Numbered from the stretch's first letter, positions 52,146 to 60,295 are shown. The stretch is 64,000 nucleotides of DNA from an uncultured Clostridia bacterium (GCA_938046095.1 CALIXS010000026.1:62001-126000); one strand, 5' to 3'. Translations and numbers: made by a program. The notes: a model not told the origin generated them from the letters alone.

Positions 52146-53508
52146 GGCGTATCACCTCGAACTTCTCAAGCTTTACTTCCTCTTCCGCAGCTCCGATGCC
52201 CGCCTTTTGCTTTGCTATCGCTATCTGCTGCTGCGGTGTGTCAACACCGTCAAGATCGGGCAGAAGAAGTCCGCGTCTTGAGCCTTTGCTTACGATCACA
52301 CCGTAACGCGCTGCATCGAGCTCGTCAACGGAGCTTACAGGCTCTGCACGGGTCAGAACGTCTACGGAAATTTTAAGATCGGAAAGCTCCTCGGTTCTGA
52401 CCGGAGGAAACCTCGGGTCGCGTGAGCAGGCGCTTACGGCATTTTGAATTATTTCCTCCGCGATTGAGCCGGTCGTCGCGGATATAGTACCTATGCAGCC
52501 GCGCAATCCCCCGTTTTTATGGATTGAAACGAACACTCCCGAGCGGCTTTCTGTCATTTCGGCAGGCAGGCTGTCCGTGACATGCGGCAATGTACCGAAA
52601 GCCGTATAAGAGGATATCGTTTCTTTCGCGAGTCTGACGTACGGGTCGGGTGAAATTGAGCCGGCATCACTTTCCGCCGCATAATACGCGCGGGTATTTT
52701 CACCGCTGCCGATAATTTCAAACGCACAGCAGCCGTAGCCTATTCCGAATGTTTCCTCAAGGCTCGGGCAGTGAGACGCTATCTCATATCCGTCGAGTGC
52801 TCCCGCCATGATGCAAAAGGATCTGTGACCGCATTCGGCCGCCTTTTCGCAGAAGCTCTCTTCGAAGCGGGGCAGAACATCAAGTTTAGCTGTTTCCATT
52901 ATGAGCATGATCTTTTCGTCATATTCGCGCCCCTCCGGTACGCAGCCGTAAGGACTTTGGTCCGTCGCCTTGTGGGAGAGGTCGCCGGACGCCACGAAAA
53001 CGCACTGCCTGCCTATGATGTCGGATGCCTGCCTTATGATGCGGCCGAGGGAAAAATGATCGGAAAAAGGCAGTCCGGACGGCGATATTCTGATTATCAT
53101 TGAATCTTTGAGATATTTGCGAATAAAATACAGGGGCACCATCGTGCCGTGGTCGAGCTCCGCGGACATGCGCATGCGCATACCTGCCGGAAATGAAAGC
53201 TTGTCCGCAAGATGCGAAATCGCACGCGCGAGCTCAAGATCGCACTCTTCATCAAATGATATATGAGGCGCACCGAACTTTGACATGGAGCCCGTAAGTC
53301 GCGGGACGGAAGAAATCTGAAAGTAATCGCGATACATCTGCGCGTGGGGAGACGATATGATTACAGTCTCGGGCTCAAGAGCAGCGAGCTGCGATGCTAT
53401 ACGGTCATAAGCGGCACTTGTTGTGATAATTTTCTTCTCTTCGCCGCGTCCGACCTCCGGCAGGATGATCGGCGGATGAGGAAGTGCGGCGGCACCTGTT
53501 ATCGGCAT
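52138..53508 (-). CDS. AmmeMemoRadiSam system protein: LigB/Memo-like domain fused to AMMECR1
   Basis: 456 residues in two domains. Residues 1-270 form a class III extradiol dioxygenase (LigB/Memo-like) fold with ALPHPPIILPEVGRG, IISSPHAQMYRDYF, LDHGTMVPLYFI and VASGDLSHKATDQSPYG, which contain the expected metal-binding His residues. Residues about 285-456 are an AMMECR1 domain with the invariant GGLRGCIGT, RDPRFPPV and the ending seen in this family. The strong ribosome site AGGAGGG lies within a small AAAGGA/TCCTTT hairpin. It is co-transcribed with the radical SAM gene. Fusion of these two parts is a known arrangement; the biochemical role is unknown. Confidence 0.92.
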   Translation of the reverse strand: MPITGAAALPHPPIILPEVGRGEEKKIITTSAAYDRIASQLAALEPETVIISSPHAQMYRDYFQISSVPRLTGSMSKFGAPHISFDEECDLELARAISHLADKLSFPAGMRMRMSAELDHGTMVPLYFIRKYLKDSMIIRISPSGLPFSDHFSLGRIIRQASDIIGRQCVFVASGDLSHKATDQSPYGCVPEGREYDEKIMLIMETAKLDVLPRFEESFCEKAAECGHRSFCIMAGALDGYEIASHCPSLEETFGIGYGCCAFEIIGSGENTRAYYAAESDAGSISPDPYVRLAKETISSYTAFGTLPHVTDSLPAEMTESRSGVFVSIHKNGGLRGCIGTISATTGSIAEEIIQNAVSACSRDPRFPPVRTEELSDLKISVDVLTRAEPVSSVDELDAARYGVIVSKGSRRGLLLPDLDGVDTPQQQIAIAKQKAGIGAAEEEVKLEKFEVIRHE

Positions 53509-53616
53509 GAAAGGACACCCTCCTTTTGATATATACTATTATATCCTAAAATCACAAATGTGCGATAATATTTTGACATTTTTAATGAGCGTCCGGGATC
53601 GGTATGCGCACATGCT

Positions 53617-53645
53617 TTGACGCGGGGATATGTTTTTGCTATTAT
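53617..53645 (+). promoter_or_regulatory. Promoter of dapF
   Basis: TTGACG (53617-53622), 17 bp and TATTAT (53640-53645). The AAAGGAG ribosome site lies just before the dapF ATG at 53684. Confidence 0.65.
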
Positions 53646-53683
53646 ATCCTTGAATTATTTCAGCCCTAACAAAGGAGTCCCGC

Positions 53684-54565
53684 ATGAGATTTACAAAAAT
53701 TCAGGGTACAGGAAACGATTTTATAGTAATAGACAACAGGGACGGGTCGATACCGCGCAGCATGCTCGCTGCGACAGCGGCAAGGCTCTGCACCCGGAGA
53801 GTCTCTGTCGGAGCCGACGGCATGCTCGTCGTCGAAAAGCCCGAGCAGGGGTGCGATTTCAAAATGGAATACTTCAATTCCGACGGCTCGCTCGGCGAAA
53901 TGTGCGGCAACGGTGCAAGATGCATGGCGAGATACGCTTTTGAAAACGGAATATCCGGGGGCTTTCAGAGGTTCGAAACGACTGCCGGAATCGTGGAGGG
54001 TGAGCGTATCGACGAGAAAAATTACAGGATCAGGCTTAATGATGTCACCGTAATGAGACGATCCGTCAGGGTGAGCGTCTGCGACGGGGAGTTTGAGTGC
54101 GGATATGTCGAGCTTGGCGACCCGGGTATTCCTCATGCCGTTGTAGCCGTCCCGGGACTTAAAAATGCGGATCCCGTCTCGCTGCTCGAGACAGGCAGGG
54201 CTCTGCGGTTTGCGAAGGAATTTCCGAGGGGTGCGAACGTAAATTTTTACGATATAACGGGTGAGGATGAAGTCACGGGGCTTACATATGAACGCGGCGT
54301 AGAGGATTTTACACTCGCGTGCGGCACAGGCACGGCTTCGATGGTGGCATTTCTTACCGAGTGCGGCGAGGTGAGAGGCAGAAATGTTAGGGTAAGCGTG
54401 CCGGGTGGAGTTCTTATTATAGATATAGAAAGGACCTCGGACGGAATTGTACGTCCTTATCTTACGGGACTCACAAATATAGTCGCCGAAGGCAGAGTCA
54501 GAGACGAGGAGCTTCAGCTGACAATCGACGGGAGATGTGTAAATCTACACCGAAACGAAAAGTAA
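53684..54565 (+). CDS. dapF: Diaminopimelate epimerase
   Basis: 293 residues, a little over the usual 270-285. Both catalytic cysteines are present: Cys74 in EMCGNGARC and Cys213 in LACGTGTAS. GTGNDFIVIDNRDG at the N-terminus and NVNFYD are also typical. It interconverts LL- and meso-diaminopimelate in lysine and peptidoglycan synthesis in the cytosol. It stands alone, divergent from the AmmeMemoRadiSam genes, and is followed by the second small RNA candidate. Confidence 0.95.
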   Translation: MRFTKIQGTGNDFIVIDNRDGSIPRSMLAATAARLCTRRVSVGADGMLVVEKPEQGCDFKMEYFNSDGSLGEMCGNGARCMARYAFENGISGGFQRFETTAGIVEGERIDEKNYRIRLNDVTVMRRSVRVSVCDGEFECGYVELGDPGIPHAVVAVPGLKNADPVSLLETGRALRFAKEFPRGANVNFYDITGEDEVTGLTYERGVEDFTLACGTGTASMVAFLTECGEVRGRNVRVSVPGGVLIIDIERTSDGIVRPYLTGLTNIVAEGRVRDEELQLTIDGRCVNLHRNEK

Positions 54566-54607
54566 TCTTAACAAAACTGTCACATTTGAGGTTTAATATA
54601 ATACTTG

Positions 54608-54710
54608 TCAAAGGGAAGCAAACAGGGTAAGCAATTTCTTTTGAACGTTCTTTCTTAATAATAACATCGCCTTCAAAGGTCCGCCGTCAAAGCGGGCTTT
54701 TGGAGTTTTT
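54608..54710 (+). ncRNA. Candidate small RNA, copy 2 of a duplicated family
   Basis: TATAAT at 54596-54601 places the start near 54608; a TTAACA lies 23 bp upstream, mirroring copy 1. The terminator stem is CTTCAAAGGTCCGC (54671-54684) with GCGGGCTTTTGGAG (54692-54705), then TTTTT. Compared with copy 1 the stem sequence differs on both arms, but every pair is kept as Watson-Crick or G-U, which supports a real RNA fold. The single-stranded GAACGTTCTTTCT at 54642-54654 is identical in both copies. Confidence 0.72.
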
Positions 54711-54779
54711 GATATATTTTATTCATAGTCGGCGGCACTATCATGGTCGGCTACACTGAGAAACAAAGGAAAGGAACAA

Positions 54780-55214
54780 ATGGAAAAACAGGAATGGGTT
54801 AAGCTGGTGGAAACCAAGTCCGAGCATTATCTGAACCTCGGGGACGGAGGCTTCGATGAGCTCATGCATGTGCATCTCGCAGGATGTAGTTATGAAGAGC
54901 AGTCAGTGACGTACGAGTTCGAAACACAGAAGTGGCAGATCAACGAAAAGGGTGGAATACACGGAGGCGCTATTGCCGGTATGTTCGACACAGCTTTCGG
55001 CGTCGTAGCCAATTTCACAGCCGGAGAAAACGAAGCGACGACGACAGACATGACAGTTTCGTTTATCCGCGGCGTGGATTACGGCATGAAGCCGCACCTC
55101 AAGGTGTATATCGTAAAAGCCGGGCGCAGTCTGATCCGCCAGAGAGGCGAACTTTTCGACCCGGCGACGGGCAAGCTCCTTGCGACGGGGAGCGGAAGCT
55201 GGATGCCGCTATAG
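54780..55214 (+). CDS. Hotdog-fold thioesterase (PaaI family)
   Basis: 144 residues. The hotdog motif appears as KGGIHGGAIAGMFDTAFGVVANF, with HGG followed by the catalytic Asp, and TTDMTVSFIRGVDYGMKPHLKVYIVKAGRS in the central helix-strand region. It should hydrolyse an acyl-CoA or related thioester. AGGAAAGG precedes the ATG. It follows the second small RNA element and appears to be a single-gene unit. It differs from the PaaI-like protein at 35599. Confidence 0.87.
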   Translation: MEKQEWVKLVETKSEHYLNLGDGGFDELMHVHLAGCSYEEQSVTYEFETQKWQINEKGGIHGGAIAGMFDTAFGVVANFTAGENEATTTDMTVSFIRGVDYGMKPHLKVYIVKAGRSLIRQRGELFDPATGKLLATGSGSWMPL

Positions 55215-55300
55215 ATGCGATTTCGCCTATATGCTCACGGGATAAGTCAAATTAAGTTAAAAGAAGGGTTATAGCACAAAAAAGTCTTATATAGGACAAA

Positions 55301-55374
55301 AAAGAGCAGTCGCCTGCGGGACGGTTCGGAAGTAAAGCTTCGGATCCGTTTTTATTCCCGGGCGGCCGCTCTTT
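55301..55374. terminator. Bidirectional terminator between the thioesterase and the ABC importer operon
   Basis: AAAGAGC (55301-55307) pairs with GCTCTTT (55368-55374), with an inner GC-rich stem (CGCCTGCGGG against CCCGGGCGGC) and an apical hairpin. A rich tracts precede and T rich tracts follow, suitable for both strands of this convergent junction. Confidence 0.65.
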
Positions 55375-55387
55375 GTTTTACATCGGA

Positions 55388-56005
55388 TTACAGCGCGGTG
55401 AACATATCGAGCACGGCTTGTGCGCCGGCCTGATCGGAAGCGGTTGCGGTTATATAGCCGGCATAATCTCCCTGTTTAAGGCATACCATGACTTCCGTAA
55501 AACCGTCAGCGGCGACGAGCATTGCAGGGTGAGTTTTGCCGCAGAACTTAACTTCTGTCATCGATACGGAAGCATTATAGGTGGCAAGCTGTTTTTCCAC
55601 CAAACCGGCCTGTGACTTGAGAATTTCCTCGGCGTCGTTCATGGCGGCAAGCTTGGTCAGCTTTTCGGAAACGACATTGACGTTTGCGCTGTTGTCGGAG
55701 CTGACAGCTACGAAATCATAAGTCGTTGAACTTGTAGCGCCCGACTGCTCTGCCAGCTGCTTGATCTGTTCATCCGTATAAGGTATGAAGTCTCCGAGCG
55801 TCATTGATATTCCGAAAAATTCGTTTGTATAGAGGCTGCCGTCATGCGAACCGGGCGAATATTCTTTCTGGGTGCTCGCGGACGTGCTGGCATCATTTGA
55901 TGATCCCCCGGTGCTGCCCCCTTTGTTGTCGGCCTTTTTGCCGCATGATGCAGCCATAAGCCCCATTGCTGCGATAAGCAGGATTGTAAGTATTTTTTTC
56001 TTCAT
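55388..56005 (-). CDS. Lipoprotein of unknown function linked to an ABC importer
   Basis: 205 residues. The signal peptide ends MAASC (Cys21), then a Lys/Gly/Ser tether (about 22-50). The globular part begins YTNEFFGISMTLGDFIPYTDEQ, reminiscent of PsbP/DUF1795-type folds, but the match is weak. Its ATG overlaps the stop of the fused permease-ATPase (ATGA), so it belongs to that operon and may be an accessory surface factor. Function not recognised. Confidence 0.75.
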   Translation of the reverse strand: MKKKILTILLIAAMGLMAASCGKKADNKGGSTGGSSNDASTSASTQKEYSPGSHDGSLYTNEFFGISMTLGDFIPYTDEQIKQLAEQSGATSSTTYDFVAVSSDNSANVNVVSEKLTKLAAMNDAEEILKSQAGLVEKQLATYNASVSMTEVKFCGKTHPAMLVAADGFTEVMVCLKQGDYAGYITATASDQAGAQAVLDMFTAL

Positions 56006-57399
56006 TGTTTGATCCTTTCTTCTTCATCCTTATCATGAGTGACAAGAATAAGAGTTCTTTTATTTGCCATGTCTCCTGTGACGCGTATGGTCATGTCTTT
56101 GGCCTCCTGATCGAGGCCCTTGAAAGGTTCGTCTAGCAACAGCACACCGTCTGCTGTCAGAGCTCTCAGTAAAGCTGCGCGCCGTTTCATGCCGCCGGAC
56201 CAGCAGCCTACAGGCTTGTCGAGCTCTTCCTCCGGGATACCCATTTCCGTCAGATGATTGCGGATATCGTCTGCAGATGCATTTGGCACGGCAACTTTTA
56301 TATTACCATATGCAGTCAGGTAGTCAAGCAGTCTATCCTCCTGAAAAACCATTGCAACCCTGTCGGGAGCGCCTACTGAGCCGCTGTCAGGTTTTTCGAG
56401 TCCGGCAATCATTCTCAGAATTGTAGTTTTGCCACTGCCTGACGGAGCCATTATAACTGAGGTTTTCCCCGCGCTGAATGTGCGGCTGTATTTTTTGAGT
56501 ACACGAGTGTCGCCGAACGATTTTGTCACTCGGTCAAAGGTGATATCACTTGATCCGGCGGCGGACTGACGGTCGGCGATGGACTGTTGCCGGTCGACGA
56601 CGGACTGACGGTCGGTCACCTGTACGTGACGTTTTGTAACACCTCGGTTTGAAGGGACGCTTTTGAGTCCCTTAAACAGTTTTCCAAGCATGAATATAAA
56701 CAGTCCCTCGGTAGCGACGGAAAGAATTATGACAACTGCCGTCCACGCCAGAAGATCGGGTGTTTCGAGGTATACCTTCGCCTGATACAGCTTTTGCCCT
56801 ATAGATGCATCCGGCGTGCCTATGACCTCTGCAGCTATACCCGCTTTCCATGCCATACCGATACCGGTTTTTGCCGCGGACATGACATGACTTTGAATCT
56901 GAGGAATCTCAATATATCTGAATTTGCGCCATTTGTTGATTCTGAAAACGTCAGCCATTTCGGCAAGCTCGATGCTCTGCGAATCGTACCCTGCGAGTGC
57001 ATTCGCGTAAACTAGAGGAGTTACTATTAAAAACGCCAGAAAGACCGCCAGATACTTTGACGAAAAACATATCAGCGCAAGTATGACAAACGAAGCAACC
57101 GGCACAGCTTTGATCGCGGCTATCAGCGGAGCGAGCAGACTGCGTACGTCAGGCCTGATAAAGGCGATCCTTGACAAAATGAGAGCTGCCGCGAGGGCAA
57201 GTATGTATCCGCTTACTATACGCATGAGTGAACCGACAACAGGGAACCAAAAGCCCGTCGTGACGGCAAGCTGCCCCAGCCTCATGACGGTGCGTACCGG
57301 AGAAACGAGGAATACCTCTTTGTTCAGCAGCAGCGCACCGATTTCCCATATTACGAGCCATAGAATTACGGCTCTTATACTGATATGTTCTTTTTTCAT
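56002..57399 (-). CDS. ABC importer with permease and ATPase fused in one protein (SsuC-SsuB/TauC-TauB type)
   Basis: 465 residues. Residues 1-250 are a BPD_transp_1 permease with about six helices and the EAA-like loop SIELAEMADVFRINKWRKFRYIEIPQ. A linker with DRQS repeats (VTDRQS, VVDRQQ, IADRQS; DNA repeats at 56562-56620) leads to an ATPase domain at about 285-465: Walker A APSGSGKTT, Q-loop VFQEDRLLDYL, signature WSGGMKRRAALLRAL, Walker B VLLLDEPFKGLD, H-loop VTHD. Relatives of the nitrate/sulfonate/thiamine-precursor class encode these as two genes. The fusion would fix one ATPase per permease. The operon has a binding lipoprotein before and a lipoprotein after. Confidence 0.9.
   Translation of the reverse strand: MKKEHISIRAVILWLVIWEIGALLLNKEVFLVSPVRTVMRLGQLAVTTGFWFPVVGSLMRIVSGYILALAAALILSRIAFIRPDVRSLLAPLIAAIKAVPVASFVILALICFSSKYLAVFLAFLIVTPLVYANALAGYDSQSIELAEMADVFRINKWRKFRYIEIPQIQSHVMSAAKTGIGMAWKAGIAAEVIGTPDASIGQKLYQAKVYLETPDLLAWTAVVIILSVATEGLFIFMLGKLFKGLKSVPSNRGVTKRHVQVTDRQSVVDRQQSIADRQSAAGSSDITFDRVTKSFGDTRVLKKYSRTFSAGKTSVIMAPSGSGKTTILRMIAGLEKPDSGSVGAPDRVAMVFQEDRLLDYLTAYGNIKVAVPNASADDIRNHLTEMGIPEEELDKPVGCWSGGMKRRAALLRALTADGVLLLDEPFKGLDQEAKDMTIRVTGDMANKRTLILVTHDKDEEERIKQ
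56562..56620. repeat. Short tandem repeat coding the DRQS linker
   Basis: Three units starting GGACTG (18-21 bp each) on the plus strand encode the Asp-Arg-Gln-Ser linker between permease and ATPase on the minus strand. It probably arose by slippage and stayed in frame. Confidence 0.65.
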
Positions 57400-57400
57400 T

Positions 57401-57451
57401 AACCTATGTATTTCATCAATCTATGTATTTCGTCAATCTATGTATTTCATC
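57401..57451 (-). repeat. 17-bp tandem repeat between the binding-protein and permease genes, with tiny coupled ORFs
   Basis: Three units (AACCTATGTATTTCATC, AATCTATGTATTTCGTC, AATCTATGTATTTCATC) lie at 57401-57451, and a partial fourth unit overlaps the binding-protein stop. On the minus strand each unit reads ATGAAATACATAGATTGA-like: a start, four codons and a stop that overlaps the next start (TGATG), ending with TTAATG at the permease start. The C-terminus YYIG of the binding protein matches the repeat's KYIG/KYID, so the units derive from that gene's end. Confidence 0.75.
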
Positions 57452-58502
57452 AACCTATGTAATAGAAATCATCACCGGGAATCGCGCCGCCGGTCGCCTG
57501 TGGATTTTTGTCGTACAGCACCTTCAGATAACCGTTCAGCGCCGCCTTCATTTCCTTGCCGGTAATGCAGACTATATTGCAGTCAGGTATGGCCTTTTCG
57601 GCTACGGCCGCCGGAACGATATCATACTCGCCTATCAGTTGAGCAGCTTCTGCCGCGGAGTTGTTCGTGAAGTCGACAGACTGATTATAGTGCATTAGAA
57701 AATCATCGACAGCCTCCGGGTGCTCATCGGCGAAACTCTGCTGAACTACGAGAACACCGGTAATCATCATTGAGGGATTTTTTTCGTCCTTCTGAATCTT
57801 ATCCCACTCTTCGGTCAGATTGAGAGCAACACGAAGGGTTGCGTTTTTACTTTGCGCTACTGTAACAAAGGGCTGAGGCAGCAAAGCGATACCGTCCTCG
57901 TTCTCTGCCAGCGCGGACAGACACTCCGCATGTTCACTCTTCCATTCAACATTTACGTCCTCGCCGACAGTCAATCCGTTATTTTCCAGAATATAAGAAA
58001 GTGCATATTCAGGCGTGGCACCCTGCCCGGCGGCATAGATCGTTTTACCCCTGAGGTCGGATACGGACCTGACAGTATCACCGTTTTCGACGATATAAAG
58101 TACGCCCAGCGTATTAACCGCGACGACCTTAACGCCGCCCTCCGTTTTGTTATATATGACCGAAGCCATGTTTGCCGGAATTGCAGCCATATCAACACTG
58201 CCCTGAATCACCATAGGCGAGACCTCATCGACGGCCGAACAAAGCGTGAACGCATAATCGTGTCCATCGAGAGTCCCTTCTTCGGATGCCTTCATCATTT
58301 TGACCATACCCATCGAGGTAGGTCCTTTGAGGACCGCTATTTTTATCGGCGTCGTGTCATGCTTGTCATTCTGCGTGACTCCCGCATCCGAAGCACCCGC
58401 ACCGACTCCGGAACTCGCCTCCGGCTTATCATTCCCGCATCCGCTTAGCATTACAATCACCATAATTGCAACCAAAAACGCGGCAGATAATTTCTTCTTC
58501 AT
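57450..58502 (-). CDS. ABC importer substrate-binding lipoprotein (nitrate/sulfonate/NMT1-like)
   Basis: 350 residues. The signal peptide ends MLSGC (Cys22), then a tether of about 25 residues. The fold is SBP_bac_11/NMT1-like: IKIAVLKGPTSMGMVKMM, DMAAIPANMASVIYNKT, VSDLRGKTIYAAGQGATPEYALSYILENNG and ALLPQPFVTVAQ. Members bind sulfonates, nitrate, thiamine precursors or other small organic molecules; which one cannot be decided. GGAGGAAAT precedes the ATG. It is first in a three-gene operon. Confidence 0.87.
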   Translation of the reverse strand: MKKKLSAAFLVAIMVIVMLSGCGNDKPEASSGVGAGASDAGVTQNDKHDTTPIKIAVLKGPTSMGMVKMMKASEEGTLDGHDYAFTLCSAVDEVSPMVIQGSVDMAAIPANMASVIYNKTEGGVKVVAVNTLGVLYIVENGDTVRSVSDLRGKTIYAAGQGATPEYALSYILENNGLTVGEDVNVEWKSEHAECLSALAENEDGIALLPQPFVTVAQSKNATLRVALNLTEEWDKIQKDEKNPSMMITGVLVVQQSFADEHPEAVDDFLMHYNQSVDFTNNSAAEAAQLIGEYDIVPAAVAEKAIPDCNIVCITGKEMKAALNGYLKVLYDKNPQATGGAIPGDDFYYIG

Positions 58503-58782
58503 ATTTCCTCCTCATTAAAAATTTAAGTGTCTTATGAAACGATATTATAGCAAAGTTTCCCGCCGATTGATAGTAGGCCGCGGGACTGCACCTGTATTTG
58601 CTTTATGCCGCAGCACGTCAGCTTTTATACTAGTTTGAGCCGCGCTGAAAAAATTCACTGCGACAGTGCCACCCGATACAATACGTTAGCCTTTATACCC
58701 GCCGCAGTATAAAAGTAAGCACGTAAAAGCCGTCGGTCCCGTGCAGGGAAAAAGTGCTTTGTTTACCGGGTGTGCTTGCTCG
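58503..58782. other. Intergenic stretch upstream of the importer operon
   Basis: Next to the importer start there is a TATAAT on the minus strand (complement near 58545) with no convincing -35. TTTTATACT (near 58614) and AGTATAAAA (near 58707) form a 9-bp inverted repeat about 90 bp apart. No gene is seen. Confidence 0.35.
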
Positions 58783-59065
58783 CCGGCCGGGGCTTCTTCT
58801 GGCGAACTCGGTGAGCAAGTACGACAGAAAGGCGGTATTTGATGAGCAGGTGTGGTCTGAGGTATGGTTGCTCACCGGCCGGGGCTTCTTTTTGCGAAAT
58901 CGGTGAGCAGGTTCGGCAGAAAGGCGATCTTTGATGAGCAGGTGTAGTCTGAGGTATGGTTGCTCACCGGCCGGGGCTTCTTTTTGGGGAACTCGGTGAG
59001 CAAGTACGACAGAAAGGCGGTATTTGATGAGCAGGTGTGATCTGAGGTATGGTTGCTCACCGGCC
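58783..59065. repeat. 92-bp tandem repeat array with internal hairpins
   Basis: The landmark CCGGCCGGGGC recurs at 58783, 58875, 58967 and 59060, giving three units of 92, 92 and 93 bp plus a partial one. Units 1 and 3 are nearly identical and unit 2 has diverged. Each junction holds an inverted repeat, TGCTCACCG with CGGTGAGCA, around a loop of about 22 nt. Open frames through the array change frame between units and lack ribosome sites, so it is not coding. No integrase or CRISPR-associated gene is near. Confidence 0.85.
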
Positions 59066-59191
59066 GGGGCACATTTGTTATAGTTGAACTGTGATTTGAT
59101 AGGCAATAGGGTAAATGCCGACCGGAACGAAGTATTTTCGCTCAGGAGCACAGTGGACTATGGGAGTTTTATTAAAAGAAGAATTACTCGC

Positions 59192-59219
59192 TTGTAATTG
59201 TACTAAAAATATGTATAAT
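59192..59219 (+). promoter_or_regulatory. Promoter of the nuclease-like orphan gene
   Basis: TTGTAA (59192-59197), 16 bp and TATAAT (59214-59219), followed by GGGAGG before the GTG at 59248. Confidence 0.6.
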
Positions 59220-59247
59220 ATTAACAGGGAATATTTGGGAGGAAGCT

Positions 59248-60162
59248 GTGGATAAAAAGAGAATAAATCCTGTGAGGTTTCCACGGTACATTGATACTGA
59301 TTATATTGATCAGATAATCGATTGGTTGGAATACCTGCTGGAAAAGGCGGAGGGACAGTTTAAGGGGCTGGATGGTGAATTGCTTTGTCGGATGAGTAAG
59401 TCGGGATTAATATACAGCCGACGCATTTATGAACGTGTCAACGGTGTGAGATCGTCTAAAACAGTTACAATCGGAGATTCATCGTCAGAAACAGTTTCGG
59501 CGCTTCAAAAGGATAGACGCTGCCGAGCGCAGATCTGCGCGCTCAAAACGGATATATGCGAATTGAAGCGTTTCAGGCAGAATTTTATGCCGTACGATCC
59601 GCTGACGATAGAGGCCGGGTTGCCGTCTGCATATAGATCAATATGGAACGGCGTGGTTGGCTCGGAACATAGTGATGGAAAGATGGCAAAGTGGGCGGAA
59701 GCTGACTATGATCGTGAGCCAATGGATCCGAATGTATCGCCGTATGTGACCGTAGACGGCAATAGAGTACGATCAATGGCGGAAATTATCATTTATAATA
59801 CGCTTAGATACCATGGGATAAATTTCAGGTACGAATCCAAACTGGAACTGAACGGGCTTGCGGGTGGAAGGGTTGCACGGTATCCGGATTTTACCGTCAT
59901 GTGCTGTGACGGCAGTATGATATATTGGGAACACGCCGGAATGATGGGCAAAGAAAGTTACAGAAACAGCTTTTACGAGCGCCTCGAGGTATATAGGAGG
60001 AACGGAATAAGATTGGGGGATAATCTGATAGTAACGACCAGCCGTGATAACTGGTCTGTAGACAGTTTTAACATTGATTTGATAGCCACAGGCTTTGTGT
60101 TGCCGAGAGCATTCGGAAACCGGGCGCAGGAGCAGGGCCTGAAAGCTACCGAAATGCGATAA
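59248..60162 (+). CDS. Orphan protein with a PD-(D/E)XK nuclease-like domain
   Basis: 304 residues from a GTG with GGGAGGAA upstream. The N-terminal part is helical and charged (LEYLLEKAEGQFKGL, a Cys-containing coiled segment). The C-terminal part (about 175-290) has the order expected of a PD-(D/E)XK fold: SMAEIIIYNTLRYHGI (Glu on the first helix), RYPDFTVM (Pro-Asp), then IYWEHAGM (Glu-x-x, with His-Ala-Gly where Lys is common) and RLEVYRRNGI. It is next to a repeat array and not in an operon. Its role could be defence, DNA processing or neither; the nuclease assignment is from motif order only. Confidence 0.6.
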   Translation: MDKKRINPVRFPRYIDTDYIDQIIDWLEYLLEKAEGQFKGLDGELLCRMSKSGLIYSRRIYERVNGVRSSKTVTIGDSSSETVSALQKDRRCRAQICALKTDICELKRFRQNFMPYDPLTIEAGLPSAYRSIWNGVVGSEHSDGKMAKWAEADYDREPMDPNVSPYVTVDGNRVRSMAEIIIYNTLRYHGINFRYESKLELNGLAGGRVARYPDFTVMCCDGSMIYWEHAGMMGKESYRNSFYERLEVYRRNGIRLGDNLIVTTSRDNWSVDSFNIDLIATGFVLPRAFGNRAQEQGLKATEMR

Positions 60163-60265
60163 TGAGTGATATGCCTTCGGGCGCTCTCCGGGCGATCGGA
60201 ATTTTATCGTGCCGGCCGATTATATACGATCGGACAAGATGTTTATATTAAGTTGAGACAAAATC

Positions 60266-60295
60266 AAAACGACTGTCCTTTTAGGCAGCCGTTTT
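60266..60295 (+). terminator. Terminator of the nuclease-like gene
   Basis: AAAACGACTGTCC and GGCAGCCGTTTT pair with two mismatches around TTTTA, followed by ACTTT. A 15-mer ATGTTTATATTAAGT flanks it on both sides (60239 and 60305). Confidence 0.55.

Noticed and set aside
58783..59065. Possible CRISPR array
   Set aside because: Whole 92-bp units repeat with no unique spacers, and no cas gene is near.
58693..59151. 152-codon minus-strand frame through the 92-bp repeats
   Set aside because: The translation only reflects the repeat; it shifts between frames from unit to unit and has no ribosome site.
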